Shown: positions 49,528 to 61,790, numbered from the stretch's first letter. The stretch is DNA of 64,000 bases from Lenzites betulinus (GCA_022264855.1 JABYQU010000044.1:1-64000), one strand, 5' to 3'. Made by a program: numbers and translations. Notes: generated by a model from the sequence alone, not told the origin.

Positions 49528-51006
49528 TCAGTACAAGACTTTGCTCAGTCGTTGCACGGCGTTGAGCAAGATATCTCCCTGTCGGATGACGGTCTCGTAC
49601 TGCGCGTTCTTGACTGACGGTCGGTTGGTCTCGACCACGCCGTTGACCTTGTCGATGGTACAGTGCAGCCGGCCCGAAGCAATAAACCGCGACAGCTCGC
49701 TGCATAAATAATATCAGCAAGCCACCAATCATCAAGTTTCTATGCAAACGTACCTGTCGACAAACTCATTGCTGACACCGAATGACCGCGCCAGACTATC
49801 CAGTGTTAGGCTCCGGTAAGACTCCAATAGCTGGTTGTATGCGGAGATCCGCATTTCGCGCACGTAGTAACGCGCATGTGGTGCCAGGAGGCGGTTGGGT
49901 TTGAGGAGTGTCTGTTCAGTCGAAGCTGTAGAGCCAAATGAGTATAAGTGTTGTTGGATAATTGCGAGTTACAAACCAAGCGCAATGAAGAATTTGTCAT
50001 AGTGCGAGTCGTAAAGGCTCTTCATCAGGTCGGCGAGTACGGGGAGTTCGGGCAGGACTTGAATGACTTCGGGCGCGATGATGAGCTACGCGTGAATTAG
50101 TCTGGGTTCAATGTGGGATACATCAGGCTAACCACGCACCTTCTTCTTCAAGTCTGGCCTGTTGAGGGTGAGGACGTTGGAGATAATAGTTGACGCGACG
50201 AAGTCATTGTACGAGATGAGTTCTGTCGCAGTGAATGTTGAGAGTGCGTCGAGCAGTAGCTCGCCTCCACGCTTGAACTGCCGGATGGACAAAAGGTGGA
50301 GACCCCGGTAGACTTTCAACCTATTCCTCCTATCCCAATCACCGCCCTTCTCGATCAACCTGCCCATAGGTCAGTAAGGTTGTACGCGAATATAGCAGTG
50401 ATTGGACGCACTCTTCCGCTTGCGTTAGGTGCTGGGTGATCATGTCATGGTCGCCGAAGAAGAAACCAATACGGACGAGTGTCAGAACGATGTCTATCCT
50501 CGAACCCAGCCCGGGCGTTTTCTCAAGGGCGAGTTTCTGCGCTTCTACTGCCTTGTCCTATATTCCTCGGTAAGAAAGTATTCGTTGATCGCCACAATAC
50601 AGCATGCACACCTTGTCCCCAATCCTCGTCAAGTAATTCGCGCGTGCGCGCAGAGCGTCTGCGATGTCTGTCTCGCCTTCGGTCTTCTTCGCCTCCTCTA
50701 GCCTCTCGTCAATCTTGCCGAGCTCTTCCTTATTTTCTGCCTCCATCCGCGCTGCCAGAGCCTCGTCCAACTCAAGGGCGTCAGTGGTCGTGACTATGCG
50801 ATAGTACGGTGCCATTTCTAAACGCGCGGGGTCAACAGGACGGCACGCGTTACAAGTAATCAGGCATGCGTACGGTCGGCCTGTATGCCTGCGAGGAGGT
50901 CTTTGCGCGCATTCTGGTGCAAGTGCTCGAGCGAAGGTGTGGACAGGACAAAGTAGTTCTGGGCCAGGGACAAGTTCGGGATCGGGAGTACGGTGTCTTC
51001 AGACAT
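49528..51006 (-). CDS. RPN7: Rpn7/PSMD6, 26S proteasome lid subunit
   Basis: Structural subunit of the 19S regulatory particle lid. Seven exons (51006-50874, 50817-50612, 50557-50412, 50359-50140, 50085-49977, 49925-49754, 49699-49528) encode 385 residues, the usual size. After [16 protein letters not shown] comes the N-terminal helical region (MAPYYRIV at the start of exon 2, [20 protein letters not shown]), the TPR-like repeats ([34 protein letters not shown]), then the C-terminal PCI domain ([50 protein letters not shown]). No break is seen. It is divergent from RPN6, another lid subunit, with 273 bp between the starts. Confidence 0.97.
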
Positions 51007-51279
51007 GATTGCGGCGCGCGTATGTTTTCGTGAGAACAAGTGTGATGTATGACAAGACGAACGCGGAGAACAGCAAGGAGAGCGGGTGGGACAGAGTGAG
51101 CACTGAGTTATGGGTGCAGGCGACGCGTCAGTACCGCGCATATTCCCACGCTCCTCGACGCGTCACCCGTCGCGCTCATCCAGCCTGCCGCGTCCTCTCC
51201 ACCTTTCGTCCGTTCCCCTCACAGCATCGTCCTTCGCTCACTCGCTCTCTGTGCGCATCTGTCTGCAATTGCAACAAAC
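51007..51279. promoter_or_regulatory. Bidirectional RPN7-RPN6 promoter with paired CGACGCGTCA
   Basis: Two identical 10-bp motifs CGACGCGTCA at 51121-51130 and 51156-51165 (35 bp apart, same orientation) sit near the middle. The core ACGCGT is palindromic. The yeast proteasome element GGTGGCAAA is not present on either strand as far as I can read. Confidence 0.5.
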
Positions 51280-53133
51280 ATGACCACAACGCAAGACCTT
51301 TTGAAGGAAGCAGAGGCGTCTACCGACCCTAAACGCGCTGAGGCACTCTACAAGGAGATCCTAGGTATGCCCCCTGCTTGAAGGGGAGAAATCACGAAAG
51401 TGCTTAGTATGTGTTCAGCATCACCAAATAGCCAGCATGCATCCACTGAGCAGAAGGAAGCCGAGCTCCGCCATCAGGAGGCGGCTCTTGTGAAGCTTGG
51501 AGAGCTCTACCGCGATCAGAAGTATGTAGCAGGGTGGCTGCAACAATCATTCCCTACAGCACTAACGGAAATATCGCAGCAATGCGCAGGGAGTGGCGGA
51601 AGTCATCAACCTCTCGCGCGGATTTGTTTCTTCAATCGCGAAAGCAAAGACCGCGAAGCTCAGTACGTTGCCTTTACCGACCGCTAAGATTGAATAGTTG
51701 TTCAACGAACTGCATGCAGTCCGTACCCTCCTCGATTGCTTCAGCACCATCCCCAACAGCCAGAGTATCCAGATGGACGTACTACACGAGAACATCGAAT
51801 GGGCAAAACGCGAGAAACGGATATTCCTCAAGCACAGTCTCGAGACCCGGCTGGTTGGCCTGTAAGTGGACTTCCGTTACCGCGTGCACTAATCAACCTC
51901 ATGCGTCCCCTTTATAGACAACTTGACACGCAACAGTACAAGCCCGCACTTACCCTCATCGAGACTCTGCTGACAGAGCTCAAACGGCTGGACGACAAGA
52001 TGGTGCTCACCGAGGTACACCTTCTGGAGTCGAGGGTATACCGGGGGACTGGCAACTTGTCGAAGGCGAAAGTGCGGCGCATATACTTTGCCCTGGGCTA
52101 TTGCCTAAACTTATACACGATCCCGCACAGGCCGCCCTGACTTCAGCACGAACCGCCGCGAACTCAATATACTGCCCACCACACCTCCAAGCCCGTCTCG
52201 ACCTTCAGTCTGGTATCCTACATGCCGAAGACAAGGACTACACGACCGCATATTCATACTTCTATGAGACTTTCGAGAACCTGAGCACACAGGATGACCC
52301 TAGTGCCCTCGGCGCGCTCAAGTACATGCTTCTCTGCAAAGTCATGCTCAACCTTGTACGTACCAAGCGTCCGTGGACGCCCGTATGCTCATTGCTGACA
52401 TACATGCGCCCTTAGCCTGAAGATGTCACATCTCTTCTTTCGATCAAGCTGGCTTCAAAGTACGCACAGTTGCGCGATGTGGAGAGCATGCGCGCCATCG
52501 CGCGTGCGCACCAGAAGCGCAACCTCGCCGACTTCGAGAAGGCGCTCAAGGATTACCAGCAAGGTTTGTTTTCGCATACACATATGTTCTCACAGTAACT
52601 CTCTGCTAACGTGCGCTGTAGAGCTCTCATCCGACACGACCATCAGGACACACCTATCCGCATTGTATGACACCCTGCTCGAGCAGAACCTGCTGCGAAT
52701 CGTCGAGCCCTACTCTGTTGTGGAGATCGAATACGTCGCACAACAAGTCGGGCAAGGGCGGCAAGCGGTGGAGCTCAAGTATGTATCCACTTATATCTTG
52801 TACGTCCTCTGAACCGATACTCACATGCGTTTTCTACTTTGTAGGCTATCGCAGATGATCTTGGACAAAGTTTTCCACGGGGTGCTTGACCAGGGCCGAG
52901 GGTGCCTCCTCATCTTTGAAGAGCCCGCGGCAGACGTGAGTGCCACTGAGTCCCATCGCGCGAGTGTTTGTTTTAACACGCCGCCCACAGAGGACATATG
53001 GTGCCGCGATCGACACGCTGGAACAGGTTGGAAAGGTCGTCGACTCGCTGTACGCCAAGGTACAGTGCTTCGTCCAATCACTATCACAGGTGTATGCTAA
53101 CACACCTTCTTCTAGACCATAAAACTAGCATGA
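51280..53133 (+). CDS. RPN6: Rpn6/PSMD11, 26S proteasome lid subunit
   Basis: Lid subunit that clamps the 20S core to the 19S particle. Eleven exons (51280-51364, 51419-51521, 51580-51662, 51720-51861, 51918-52071, 52131-52355, 52416-52563, 52622-52778, 52845-52935, 52991-53059, 53116-53133) encode 424 residues, as expected. Visible family signatures: [57 protein letters not shown], the acidic [17 protein letters not shown] repeat, and the C-terminal PCI domain with [35 protein letters not shown], ending in SLYAKTIKLA. Exon phases are consistent throughout. The last exon encodes only five residues. Divergent from RPN7. Confidence 0.97.
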
Positions 53134-53647
53134 TTTGTCACGTAGTGTACGACATGAGAACCTGCGCGCTGTTTTCACCTGTACCTCTGTTTTTCGACCA
53201 CGCCTGCCCGGGCCCCTCGTTTGTTGACAACCGAGTTGTCCTCAGTCTTGCAACGTAAAGTAAAGGCACGCTACTCGCGTGTTCAGAGGTGTTCCTCCGA
53301 CCCCAGAGTCAACATCATTTCTTGATACTGACCAAAATTTGGTAGTGTACTGCCAGGAGTCCTGTCGCGATCGAGTACCTCAAGCTTGTAACAAGCTCGG
53401 AATCTCCGCGGATAATGCGGTCTTGCTTCGATGTTGCAATGCGCTCGTTGCGCTCGCACCGCCACCGTCGCGTCGTCATCACACTGCGTACTTCTAAGTT
53501 CTTGTTTGTGTTATAACCTCCAGTAGCAGAGCACAAAGGCAAACGACGAGTAGGAGGACTAGTATCTTTAAAACCTAAGTGCTCATCCAGGCACAAGCTC
53601 TCAAGCTTCAAGTGTCACAATCTGCCACTATATCCCATCTCGACAGC
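53134..53647. other. Intergenic region
   Basis: No gene seen between RPN6 and the second kinase-like gene. A short frame at 53279-53497 has no support. Confidence 0.5.
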
Positions 53648-55176
53648 ATGACACTCAAGAATGTCTCCGCTCATCTATGGATTACAGCAGTGCTAGCAGC
53701 AAGTGCAGGAATTGTGACCGCCACCATCCTTCCCTCATTCGTACAACCCTGGCTCAAATCCTATGCGCGCAAGTCTTTACGCCGAACCGTACGTTCTCAT
53801 GCGCCCATCCTCGATTCTTGCATACTGACTGTGACGGGTGCTACAGCTCCCGCGGACCATCGAGGAGTGGAGCCTTCCGGGTGGCGACGAAACATTCGCC
53901 GATCCGCTTTGGAAGAAGCTACAGAACTTTTTCGAGGAGCACGGATACTTTCTATGGCGACCTACGTGCTTGACTTATCTAGCGCCACCGCGCGACATAC
54001 AGGTCACTTGTAATGGCTTTGCCCTTGCCTCTTTACACCGTGGATGGGACAAAGGCAGCGGGATTTCCGAGCTGCGCAAGATAGACTGTCCAGTGCGTAC
54101 GACAAGCGCAAACATGTGCTTTTGTGGACTCATCAGCTCCCCAGAATGCGATGTTGCGCGCGGCACGCACGGCTGACGGCCGCGACGTCGTCGTCCGTGT
54201 CGTATGCATAGGCAACGAGGGCCAGAACCAGCTGCACGTGCTAAAACACCTGGGGAGGGACTGGCTCAGCCAGGCGACGCCGAACCACGTCGTGCCTGTA
54301 TTCGAATTCATCGAGCTCGGGGATATCACGTTCGCCATCCTCCCGAGAGTCGGTTTCAACATGTTGGAGATAATCTTTTCTGGCATGGAGAACTCGGTGG
54401 GGGATCTTCTCGACATGATTTTGCAATGTTTGGAGGTGTGTTCGACGCAGTCGTATCGGTTCCTCGCCATCGTTAATATCATCTGGAAAGGCGCTCGCTT
54501 TCATCCATGACCTGAGTATTGCGCATCGAGTACGTCGTCACACTTACCCTCCTTTTGCCAGCTATACTCACAGTCTATCAGGATGCCTTCAAGGACAACT
54601 TCCTCATCCAATGGTTCCCAGAGTCGCTCTCTCCTAATCAACTCACGATCTCGCGCCCGCGCGTGTATCTGAACGACTTCGAAACTGCGGCGTACTTTGT
54701 GCGCACCCCCAAGGAGCAGCAGACGTGCGTCGGCCTACCCCTCGCGCCGTCTTTCGCGCTCCCCGAGCGGTACTTCCGTCCTATCCCCAAAGAGGTGTCG
54801 TGCGGGGAGCCGTATGACCCGTACAAGCTCGATGTGTGGCAGTTTGGCACCAGCATGGATGAAATAAAGGTTAGTAGCAATCCCGGTGAATTGATATTCC
54901 CTGTCCTGTGTCCTGATTCTCTCATTGTTGCAGACCACTATCCCAGAGGTAGACGACCTGCTGCATTCGATGACGGAAGAGGATCCGCAGAAGCGACCGG
55001 GCGCGTTCAGTGTCCTGAAGAGCTTGGCAGAAGTGGTGCGTTCGTCGCCGCCGGAGCGCTTCGCAATCGCCCCGATCGTGATCTCACGCTTTGAAAGTGC
55101 ACCCGAGGCTGAGAGGGCGTGGCCGCGAATGAAACTGTCTCGGGGTTGCCTCCTTGAGCGTTCTGTCGCCACTTGA
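53648..55176 (+). CDS. Membrane-anchored kinase-like protein 2
   Basis: Paralogue of the gene at 33702. Exons 53648-53788, 53847-54092, 54145-54435, 54491-54529, 54582-54869 and 54934-55176 encode 415 residues; exons 2, 3 and 4 have exactly the same lengths (246, 291, 39 nt) as in the paralogue. An N-terminal hydrophobic helix (LWITAVLAASAGIVTATIL) precedes the kinase-like part. The same non-canonical residues recur: DVVVRVV with Arg at the usual Lys, His-Arg and Asp of the catalytic loop separated by an intron, NDFETA at the DFG site, and LDVWQFGTS. The C-terminus is about 30 residues longer than in copy 1. Retention of the shared changes in both copies indicates a stable family rather than random decay. 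Role unknown. Confidence 0.78.
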
Positions 55177-55668
55177 CAGCTGGGCACAACCCGTTCCGAG
55201 TCAATTCGATAATCTATCCCTGGAGTAACATATATACTGTAACTCAATACACCTCAGTACTTGGGCCATGTTATATCTTGCCCTTCAACGGTTTGTGTGC
55301 CGTAACGGCTTCATAAGACCTCTAAATGGCATACGCTCGCTCGACGGCTTGAGTTGCTCTCCTCGTCGACTTCATATTCTCTTTTACCCCTCAAACCACC
55401 AACAAGCATTCCGATGTTGGCGCATGCGCCTACTCATGAGGGAGTGTCTCAGAGATCGAAGATGCGGGCGAACATGTGTCCTATAAATGTTAACGGAGAC
55501 TAAGTTTGTGGAAGGCGCTGGTACCGGGAGCTGCGGGCAAAGCGATGCTGCTGACCGGAGCTGTCCTGAACGTCCAACTCGAGTCCATCGTATGATGGCC
55601 TCTGTCTACTATCCGCTAGCCTTGTAGTACCTTGCGTCCATTCATGAGGACCTCCCTCTCGTTCCAGC
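55177..55668. other. Intergenic region
   Basis: No gene seen; precedes the RING gene. Confidence 0.5.
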
Positions 55669-57760
55669 ATGGACCGCCATCCTGAGAACCCTAGGACGAC
55701 ATCGCCACCAGCCTCGGCACCGGGACCTTCAGTGAGCCTGAATAGTACGGGACTCTCAACGCCTAGCACACCTACGCCTCAACCGAATACAACGAACGCC
55801 AATGAAACACCTGCCCCCCCGGCAAGGAGGTCGCTTTGGAAGTGTGTGACAGACTTTCTTGGATGGAGTGGCGCATCGGAGACCGAGCGAAGGGCCCGTC
55901 GCCGACGTGTAGGCCTTGCCATATTCCTCGGTTCTGCTGCAGGCCAGGTACGTACGACGCCCTCTCCAGCGCGTAGCTACCCAAAGCAGCATCTGTGGTG
56001 CTGAACCGAGCGTTCATGTAGATCGTCGCTATCGTTGTTCTGGTCGTAGCGGCGGCTGTATATCCGAGCCCGCAACCCGCCCATCCCGGACAGAACCAGT
56101 TTCAAGCATGCTCCGACTTGGCAATCCTCGACCTCATCTGGCTCGGCCGCGTCGTCGTCGTGGTATACCTCTTCGTCTGGGCCCGGTGGATCAAGCGTGT
56201 CCTCGAGTTAGTCCTTTGTCCACACGACGCGCGTTTGTCCGTGTTATGCTCCGGAACAGACTTGGGCAGGCACCTCGACTGGACTCCTGCAGCCGACAGC
56301 CGGACAGACCTTTGAGTCTATCGTCTGTTCCAAACCAGGGGTCCAGTTATGGTTCTGCTCCTAGCTAGCTCTGCCCATAACCATGAGCAATCGCTCGTCC
56401 CATCAGTTGTGACAAGTGTTGTGTATTGACCTATACTGACGCACATCACAGGCGGCGACGGGATAACGCTCAGAGCGCAGCACGCCCGGCACCCCCGCTC
56501 GATACCCAAGGAAACGTAGATATTGAGCGCGCTGCATTCCAGGTCGATACTACGCCTCCGACTGTGGCGGACTATATATGTCCTATGAACGTCATTGCAC
56601 TGCATATCCTGTTAGTGTTTACAGCTACACGCTGCCCGATTGTCTGCTGACATTCGAGATGCATTGCAGTCTCATCAAGCTAAACCCCGCAATCACCCTC
56701 ATATGGGTTGTGACCGGCCTGCTTCTAACCATACAACGGGGGGCCCATTGTCGTGATGCTTCGCCGATCATCACAGGGCTCACTACCACCATGCTTCTCA
56801 TCATCTATATCCGTTTCATGGTCCAATTCCTCATCTCGGTAGGCACCTCGTCTCGTCTTGTCTCGACTCGACTTGCATTTCAGCTGATACACATACTTCT
56901 CCACTACAGATTATCCGCACAGTCGCTATGAGGAGACGTTCCAGTCGGCCTACCATCGGGAAACTTTCTCAGACGGAAGTAGATCGCATTCCGCTGGTGC
57001 TCTACATCCCGCCACCTCCTGTGAAGGATGTGGACTCTCCACCCTCACCGACCATTGCTCCTTCTACATCCTACCCGCCGACGCCACTGAAACCTCCTGT
57101 AGCCCAGACCAAGAAGAAGAAGCGCTTTATTCTCCTTCGGCCTAAACTGATGCGCCACTCTCACCGCTCGCACTCTGTGGAAGATGACCTCGAGCACGGC
57201 GTCGTCGAGCATGGCATGGGCACGGTAACTACGCTGGCAATGATCAACTCGTGGGACGCCATGTGGGCCCCCGCCCCGTATCCTCTTGTACGTCTCCCGG
57301 AGAACAAAGCGACGTGCATGATATGCCTCTGTGAGTTCGAGGAGCCCAAGAAGGTCCGTCAGCAACCTGCTACGACAGGTGCAGACGCCATAGAGGAGGA
57401 GCACGAGACAACTATCGTCGCGCCACTGTCGCCGGCCGCGGGGCAGCCACCGGGGGCAGTCGAAGAGGTGCAGGTCGAGAATCCGCGGCCGGCCGATGCG
57501 CGGTCTTTTGAAATGGCAGGCGAGGAGGGCGCGGATGCGCTGCAGCCGTTGCGGCTGCTGAGTTGCGGGCATGCATACCACGTAAGCTTCTCAGTCATGC
57601 GTTCTAGCACCGTTACTCACTGTGAAGCCGTGATGCCTTACAGAAAGACTGCATTGACCCGTGGCTCACGCAGAAGTCGGGGCGATGCCCATACTGTCAA
57701 CTCCGCGTCGAGGTACCTCCTCCACCCAAAGGGCGGGGTTGGTGGCGATGGAGGAGATGA
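55669..57760 (+). CDS. Multi-pass membrane RING-H2 protein (E3 ligase candidate)
   Basis: Exons 55669-55947, 56022-56206, 56452-56610, 56670-56838, 56910-57581 and 57644-57760 encode 526 residues. Four hydrophobic segments are visible: AIFLGSAAGQIVAIVVLVVA at about 85-108, LDLIWLGRVVVVVYLFVWA, ITLIWVVTGLLLTI, and TTTMLLIIYIRFMVQFLIS. A Pro-rich cytosolic linker follows. The RING-H2 spans about 400-511: Cys-x2-Cys in TCMICLCEF, then LLSCGHAYH and CIDPWL, ending CPYC. The last part is in exon 6, joined across the intron at 57582-57643. The distance between the first and second Cys pairs is about 80 residues because of a Glu/Pro/Ala-rich insert, longer than in canonical RING fingers; I recall this in other mushroom proteins. 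The 245-nt intron at 56207-56451 is unusually long for this window and might hide an exon. Confidence 0.87.
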
Positions 57761-58455
57761 TGATACGACCTCGTTCACACTGCGCTATGTTCTCCTGTTC
57801 CGCTCTTATGACTACTTGTTCGCTTTCGGATCTCGGATCGTTATTCCCAGCTTGACAGCTGTGTATTCGTACTAATCATCGCATCTATGGACACCATAAC
57901 TCGGATATAACTGTAATCACTTACATCGGACATCATTTGCATCACGCGTTCCTGACATCGGGGCCTCTCCATTGATGAGTACTTGTACTAACGTGTGCTA
58001 CCATGTTCAACGTGTGTATGCAATGGTTTCGTTTCGTCCCGGGACTAGTCCTAGTGGTCGTGGGCGCTATCGGCTCTCGAGTGCATTCGTCAGGTCACGC
58101 CACCGTGGGATTTCATGGGACTCGGATGCGATCGTCCTGCACGCTCTTCCGCACACCTCCCTTGCAACGTCCTGGCTGTCTTGCTCGCTTGTTGATGTTT
58201 TCGAATACACTCATCGATTTTTAAACGTGTGCATATCCCCGCGACAAAGGAACACGGCCAAACCCAATCGTTGAGGGTACGCTGATCGTTTCATTGTTTA
58301 CGGGGCGCAATTGATTCACATAGATGGTAGTGCGCGCAAGCTCTGGATCTGCGTGAATGTAAGGTGAGCTACTCTACAACATGTTCAGAAAGGTATCGTC
58401 ATCATAACCCGCTTCCTCCGAGGGCAGCTAGGATTGTTTCGCGACTCGCCACAAT
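57761..58455. other. Intergenic region
   Basis: No gene seen; short frames only. Confidence 0.5.
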
Positions 58456-59849
58456 ATGCCCTCGGTGCTGGACCTCCCATACGATGTCCTCCGAGAGATC
58501 TTCATCCGACTCTCTGCAGTTGATGTCCTTTACTTCTTGTGCACGTCCCGCAAGCTCTACTATCCCCTGATCGATGACGACTCTACCTGGTATAACTTCT
58601 GTGCACCGTATGGCATCACAAACACCAGTATGTTCCGCAATCGCTCTTTCAGGATCATCTACGGCCGCCTCCTTCACCGATACGGACCTCTTCTCGGCTT
58701 GTGGTGTAGCGACTATCCCTTTCATGGAAACGTAGTCGAGTTTCGGCTTGTCCCTGATCGCTGGCTCCGTCGCGGAGAACCGATCATTGTCGGCGACGTT
58801 TGGGAGTTCAGTGGGAAAAGCACGACCGCTACCAATAGGCGTCCGATCTATCCCAGGTACATCGAGTTCATGCAGGTTGGCTTTCTCCCCTGGAAGAAGT
58901 CTACGTTCAAGACCACAAACGACGTGCACGTCAGCTGGCATATCCGCTCGGAGCGTGCTCTCGGCTTCCTTGTCCACAATGGTATACCTCCGCCATGGGT
59001 ACGAATGGACGGAGATGGGCGACTCGCAACGCCCTCCCTGCACGTCATTGCGCCATCCAGCATGACTATCGATCTCGGCAACTCATACACTCAGCCTGTC
59101 ACAGAACCGGAGATGGTGAATTCCGTCCCCTGGTACGATTCCAACAGGGGCCTCCCGCGTCTCATACCAGAGGGCCCGCCTCCAATCATCGAGCGAAAGG
59201 ACAGGTGGCTATATCGACCCACCAACGTGCGCTATATCGAAGGCGAATTGAAGCCCGCGTCGATTGCGTTCTTTCCTCCCCCTCATGACAAGGAGTCCGA
59301 CGTGCGGCTGCCGGAATTGCACAACCCCCCTCACTACATCAGTAGGGACTATCAAGACCTCATTCCCCGCTACTACCCCATGCTCTTCCCGGCTCCGCAG
59401 AGCATCGATGCCGCCTCCGACGAGTGGACCCCCAGTTCCGTTGTCGGTATATGGTTGGGTGATTACGGTCCTCATGGCACGGAATGCCTTTTCCTCCAAC
59501 ACCACACCCAGGCTTCAGAGAGTGTACTCCGTGCTTGGAAGATCACCGGGGATATCGGCGTGCCCCGGGGTGCGTGCAGCTGGGAAGCCAACCTACAACG
59601 GCCGATCGCAGACGGCGGGTTGCGGCGCCGAGCGTTTGAAGGCAATGGTACGCTTGCTCAGAGTGCACTCATGTGAGTAGGCTCCATAGCTTCCTACATG
59701 CACGATTGACAGCCAACAGGTCGTCCGAACCAAGAGCTCTGCGCATCACTTTCCTCGGGAAAGACGATATCCATGTATCGTGGGGCGCCGAATTCGATGT
59801 CAAGTTCGTCAGATATACGTCGACGCGTGGCAGGGTGGGCGACACCTAA
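58456..59849 (+). CDS. F-box protein 2 (FBXO31-like)
   Basis: Exons 58456-59672 and 59720-59849 encode 448 residues. The F-box is at residues 4-50 (DLPYDVLREIFIRLSAVDVL, then LCTSRKLYYPLIDDDSTWYN), suggesting a Skp1-binding substrate receptor. The body contains LLHRYGPLLGLWCSDYPFHG, shared with the gene at 42923, and VGIWLGDYGPHGTECLFL followed by VLRAWKITGDIGVPRGACSW. The YGPHG-x-E patch is typical of FBXO31-like proteins. The second exon adds a C-terminal beta-rich segment (LRITFLGKDDIHVSWGAEF) missing from paralogue 1. Intact, with no frame problem. The substrate is unknown. Confidence 0.78.
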
Positions 59850-60531
59850 GAGATCGTCTCCGCAGTTCTATACCCTAAGTTATCCCGCTGACACCATGCA
59901 TGTATCCTAGTATGCTTTCCCTCGCTATATGCTTCCCGTTTCTCCCTACAGCAGGTACCTGTATCTGTCCCAAATCTCTTTAGACCTCGACACCGCGTTG
60001 TCGATGTGAAGCAAGCCGCCTTCGGATAGGCGGTAAGGTAGAGATGCGAGTATCTCAAGACACATCTCATATCTCCATTTTGCTACCTATATATTCTAAC
60101 ACAGCCAGATGCGCTGCTCAGGGCGAAGAAATTGGAATCGTCTAATCCGGACTGGGACCCACAAGGACCCACTGCCTTGCGCCGCTGACAGCTTCGTCCG
60201 GAAGGACCTTCTATCTGACGGACCTGTGCTCATGCTCCACAGCTCGTAACACAATCGGATCCTTGAAGAGGCTGAAATCGTGTCAAACATGCAAGTGCTC
60301 GCGTGAAAGGACCAGAGCCAACATTATTGAATATGTATCGGGACTGCGGTGGTCTCGGAGTGGCTTGCCACGCTGCAAGCGGCAACTAGTAGGCGCGCAA
60401 GCGTGCGAATTCCAATGAGGTGCAACTACCGCGTTTCGAGATATCCGGATTACGCCACCGTCGTCCACCACGAGGTGAGTGCTTCCCTGCTCATCATGCT
60501 TCATCAAGTTCATCGTTCCTGGATATAATCA
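59850..60531. other. Intergenic region
   Basis: No gene seen. A tRNA-like stretch near 60340-60415 was considered and rejected. Confidence 0.45.
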
Positions 60532-61790
60532 TGGATAACATGGATATCCGGGGTCTTCCAGCAGCTTCGACGTCTTCTAGAGCACCAATCCGGGGTCCGC
60601 ATCGGGCCGGCAACGTGGGCGTCTGCCTAACTTCATGGTAAGCACCGACACCACGCAATGCATCTCCGACTCTCTCTTTCCATGCAAAGCTAACCCGTGA
60701 TCTTCGCGGTGGCCTAGTGGCTGGCGCAGACATCTTACCATGCTGTCCGGGGATATCCAGATACTGAAGCGTTGGAACGAACACTTTTCACGTTCGTAAA
60801 GGCCGATCACTGGCAGGAGCGACTATAAGTGCTCGTCGAGGATGTTCGTCAACGTCGTGAGCAGGGACAACAACAGCCTCTACATCATCACCCAAAATCC
60901 TCGACTTTGCGGACTCGCCAAAATTCTCGGACCCAACACGGTCTTTGGTTTTCTCTGGAGCTTCTCGAACATATACATTATGGGCTGTATCTCTTTGACT
61001 AACACTGGGTCTCGTACGAAGGCTCCGTGTATGTCTAAACACATGAAAAAATCTCGTGCTATGCCACATCGAATCGAGACGAACGACCAGGTTGTCGTTA
61101 CAGACCCAGCTCCGGTAAGCTATTCCTCTAAACATGAGTGGCGTTGCGCATGATTCTCATAATGTAGTCAGAGCTGCGCGAAACGCGAAGAGCCTCGCCG
61201 TGCGAGCACTCTACCAGCTCCGAGAGTTGGCGAACCAGGCCACCGTTCACGAGAGGTATGCGTACGAAGCACATATCGTATCTAGAAATGATGCTGAAAC
61301 TACTTCCTATTACAGCCCTGCGTGATTCCACAAGTTGCGGCTGGAGGAACTAGTGGTTCTCGCCAGGACCCAAGCCTCGCCGCACCCCAGAGACGCTATA
61401 CCACCGGGGAACTGTCGTTCACTGTGCGATATAATGGCGAAAAACCATTACCCCTCACGCCACCCATGTACCATGTGCAAGTTCGCATGTGACAATTGGC
61501 CCGGCTTATACGCCGCATTGTGGGCTGGACATGATCGCACGGCATGGTGAGAGATATTTTATGCTGTACGAGCAATTGGAGGGCATGCTCAGACAATATT
61601 TGTCATTCCAAAAGGAGGATCCTTCGAACCAGCATTATCATTATGTGGGCCCTGGTTATGCGGATAGTACTGGTATCAACTCGTGCATCCTCAGATCGTA
61701 ACATGTTTGTACTACTATGGATTCCCTTTGCATCCAGATGACGTGCCCGTGTTCAACTGTCAGCGATGATGCGGTGAAGAGCAATCGTAA
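60532..61790. other. Gene-like but unresolved region
   Basis: Both strands have frames of protein-like composition. On the plus strand there are pieces beginning MDNMDIRGLPAAST (60532), FVNVVSRDNNSLYIITQN (60842) and TTGELSFTVRYNGEKPLPL (about 61395-61470), with possible GT-AG pairs at about 61114-61168 and 61257-61317. On the minus strand, 61135-60788 has SENFGESAKSRILGDDVEAV. I could not choose a strand or build a model that stays open. It may be a multi-exon gene or a decayed one. Confidence 0.3.

Noticed and set aside
60333..60420. Possible tRNA gene (GGTCTCGGAGTGG and GCGAATTCC boxes)
   Set aside because: The A box does not fit the consensus, the B box is poor, and I could not form a cloverleaf.
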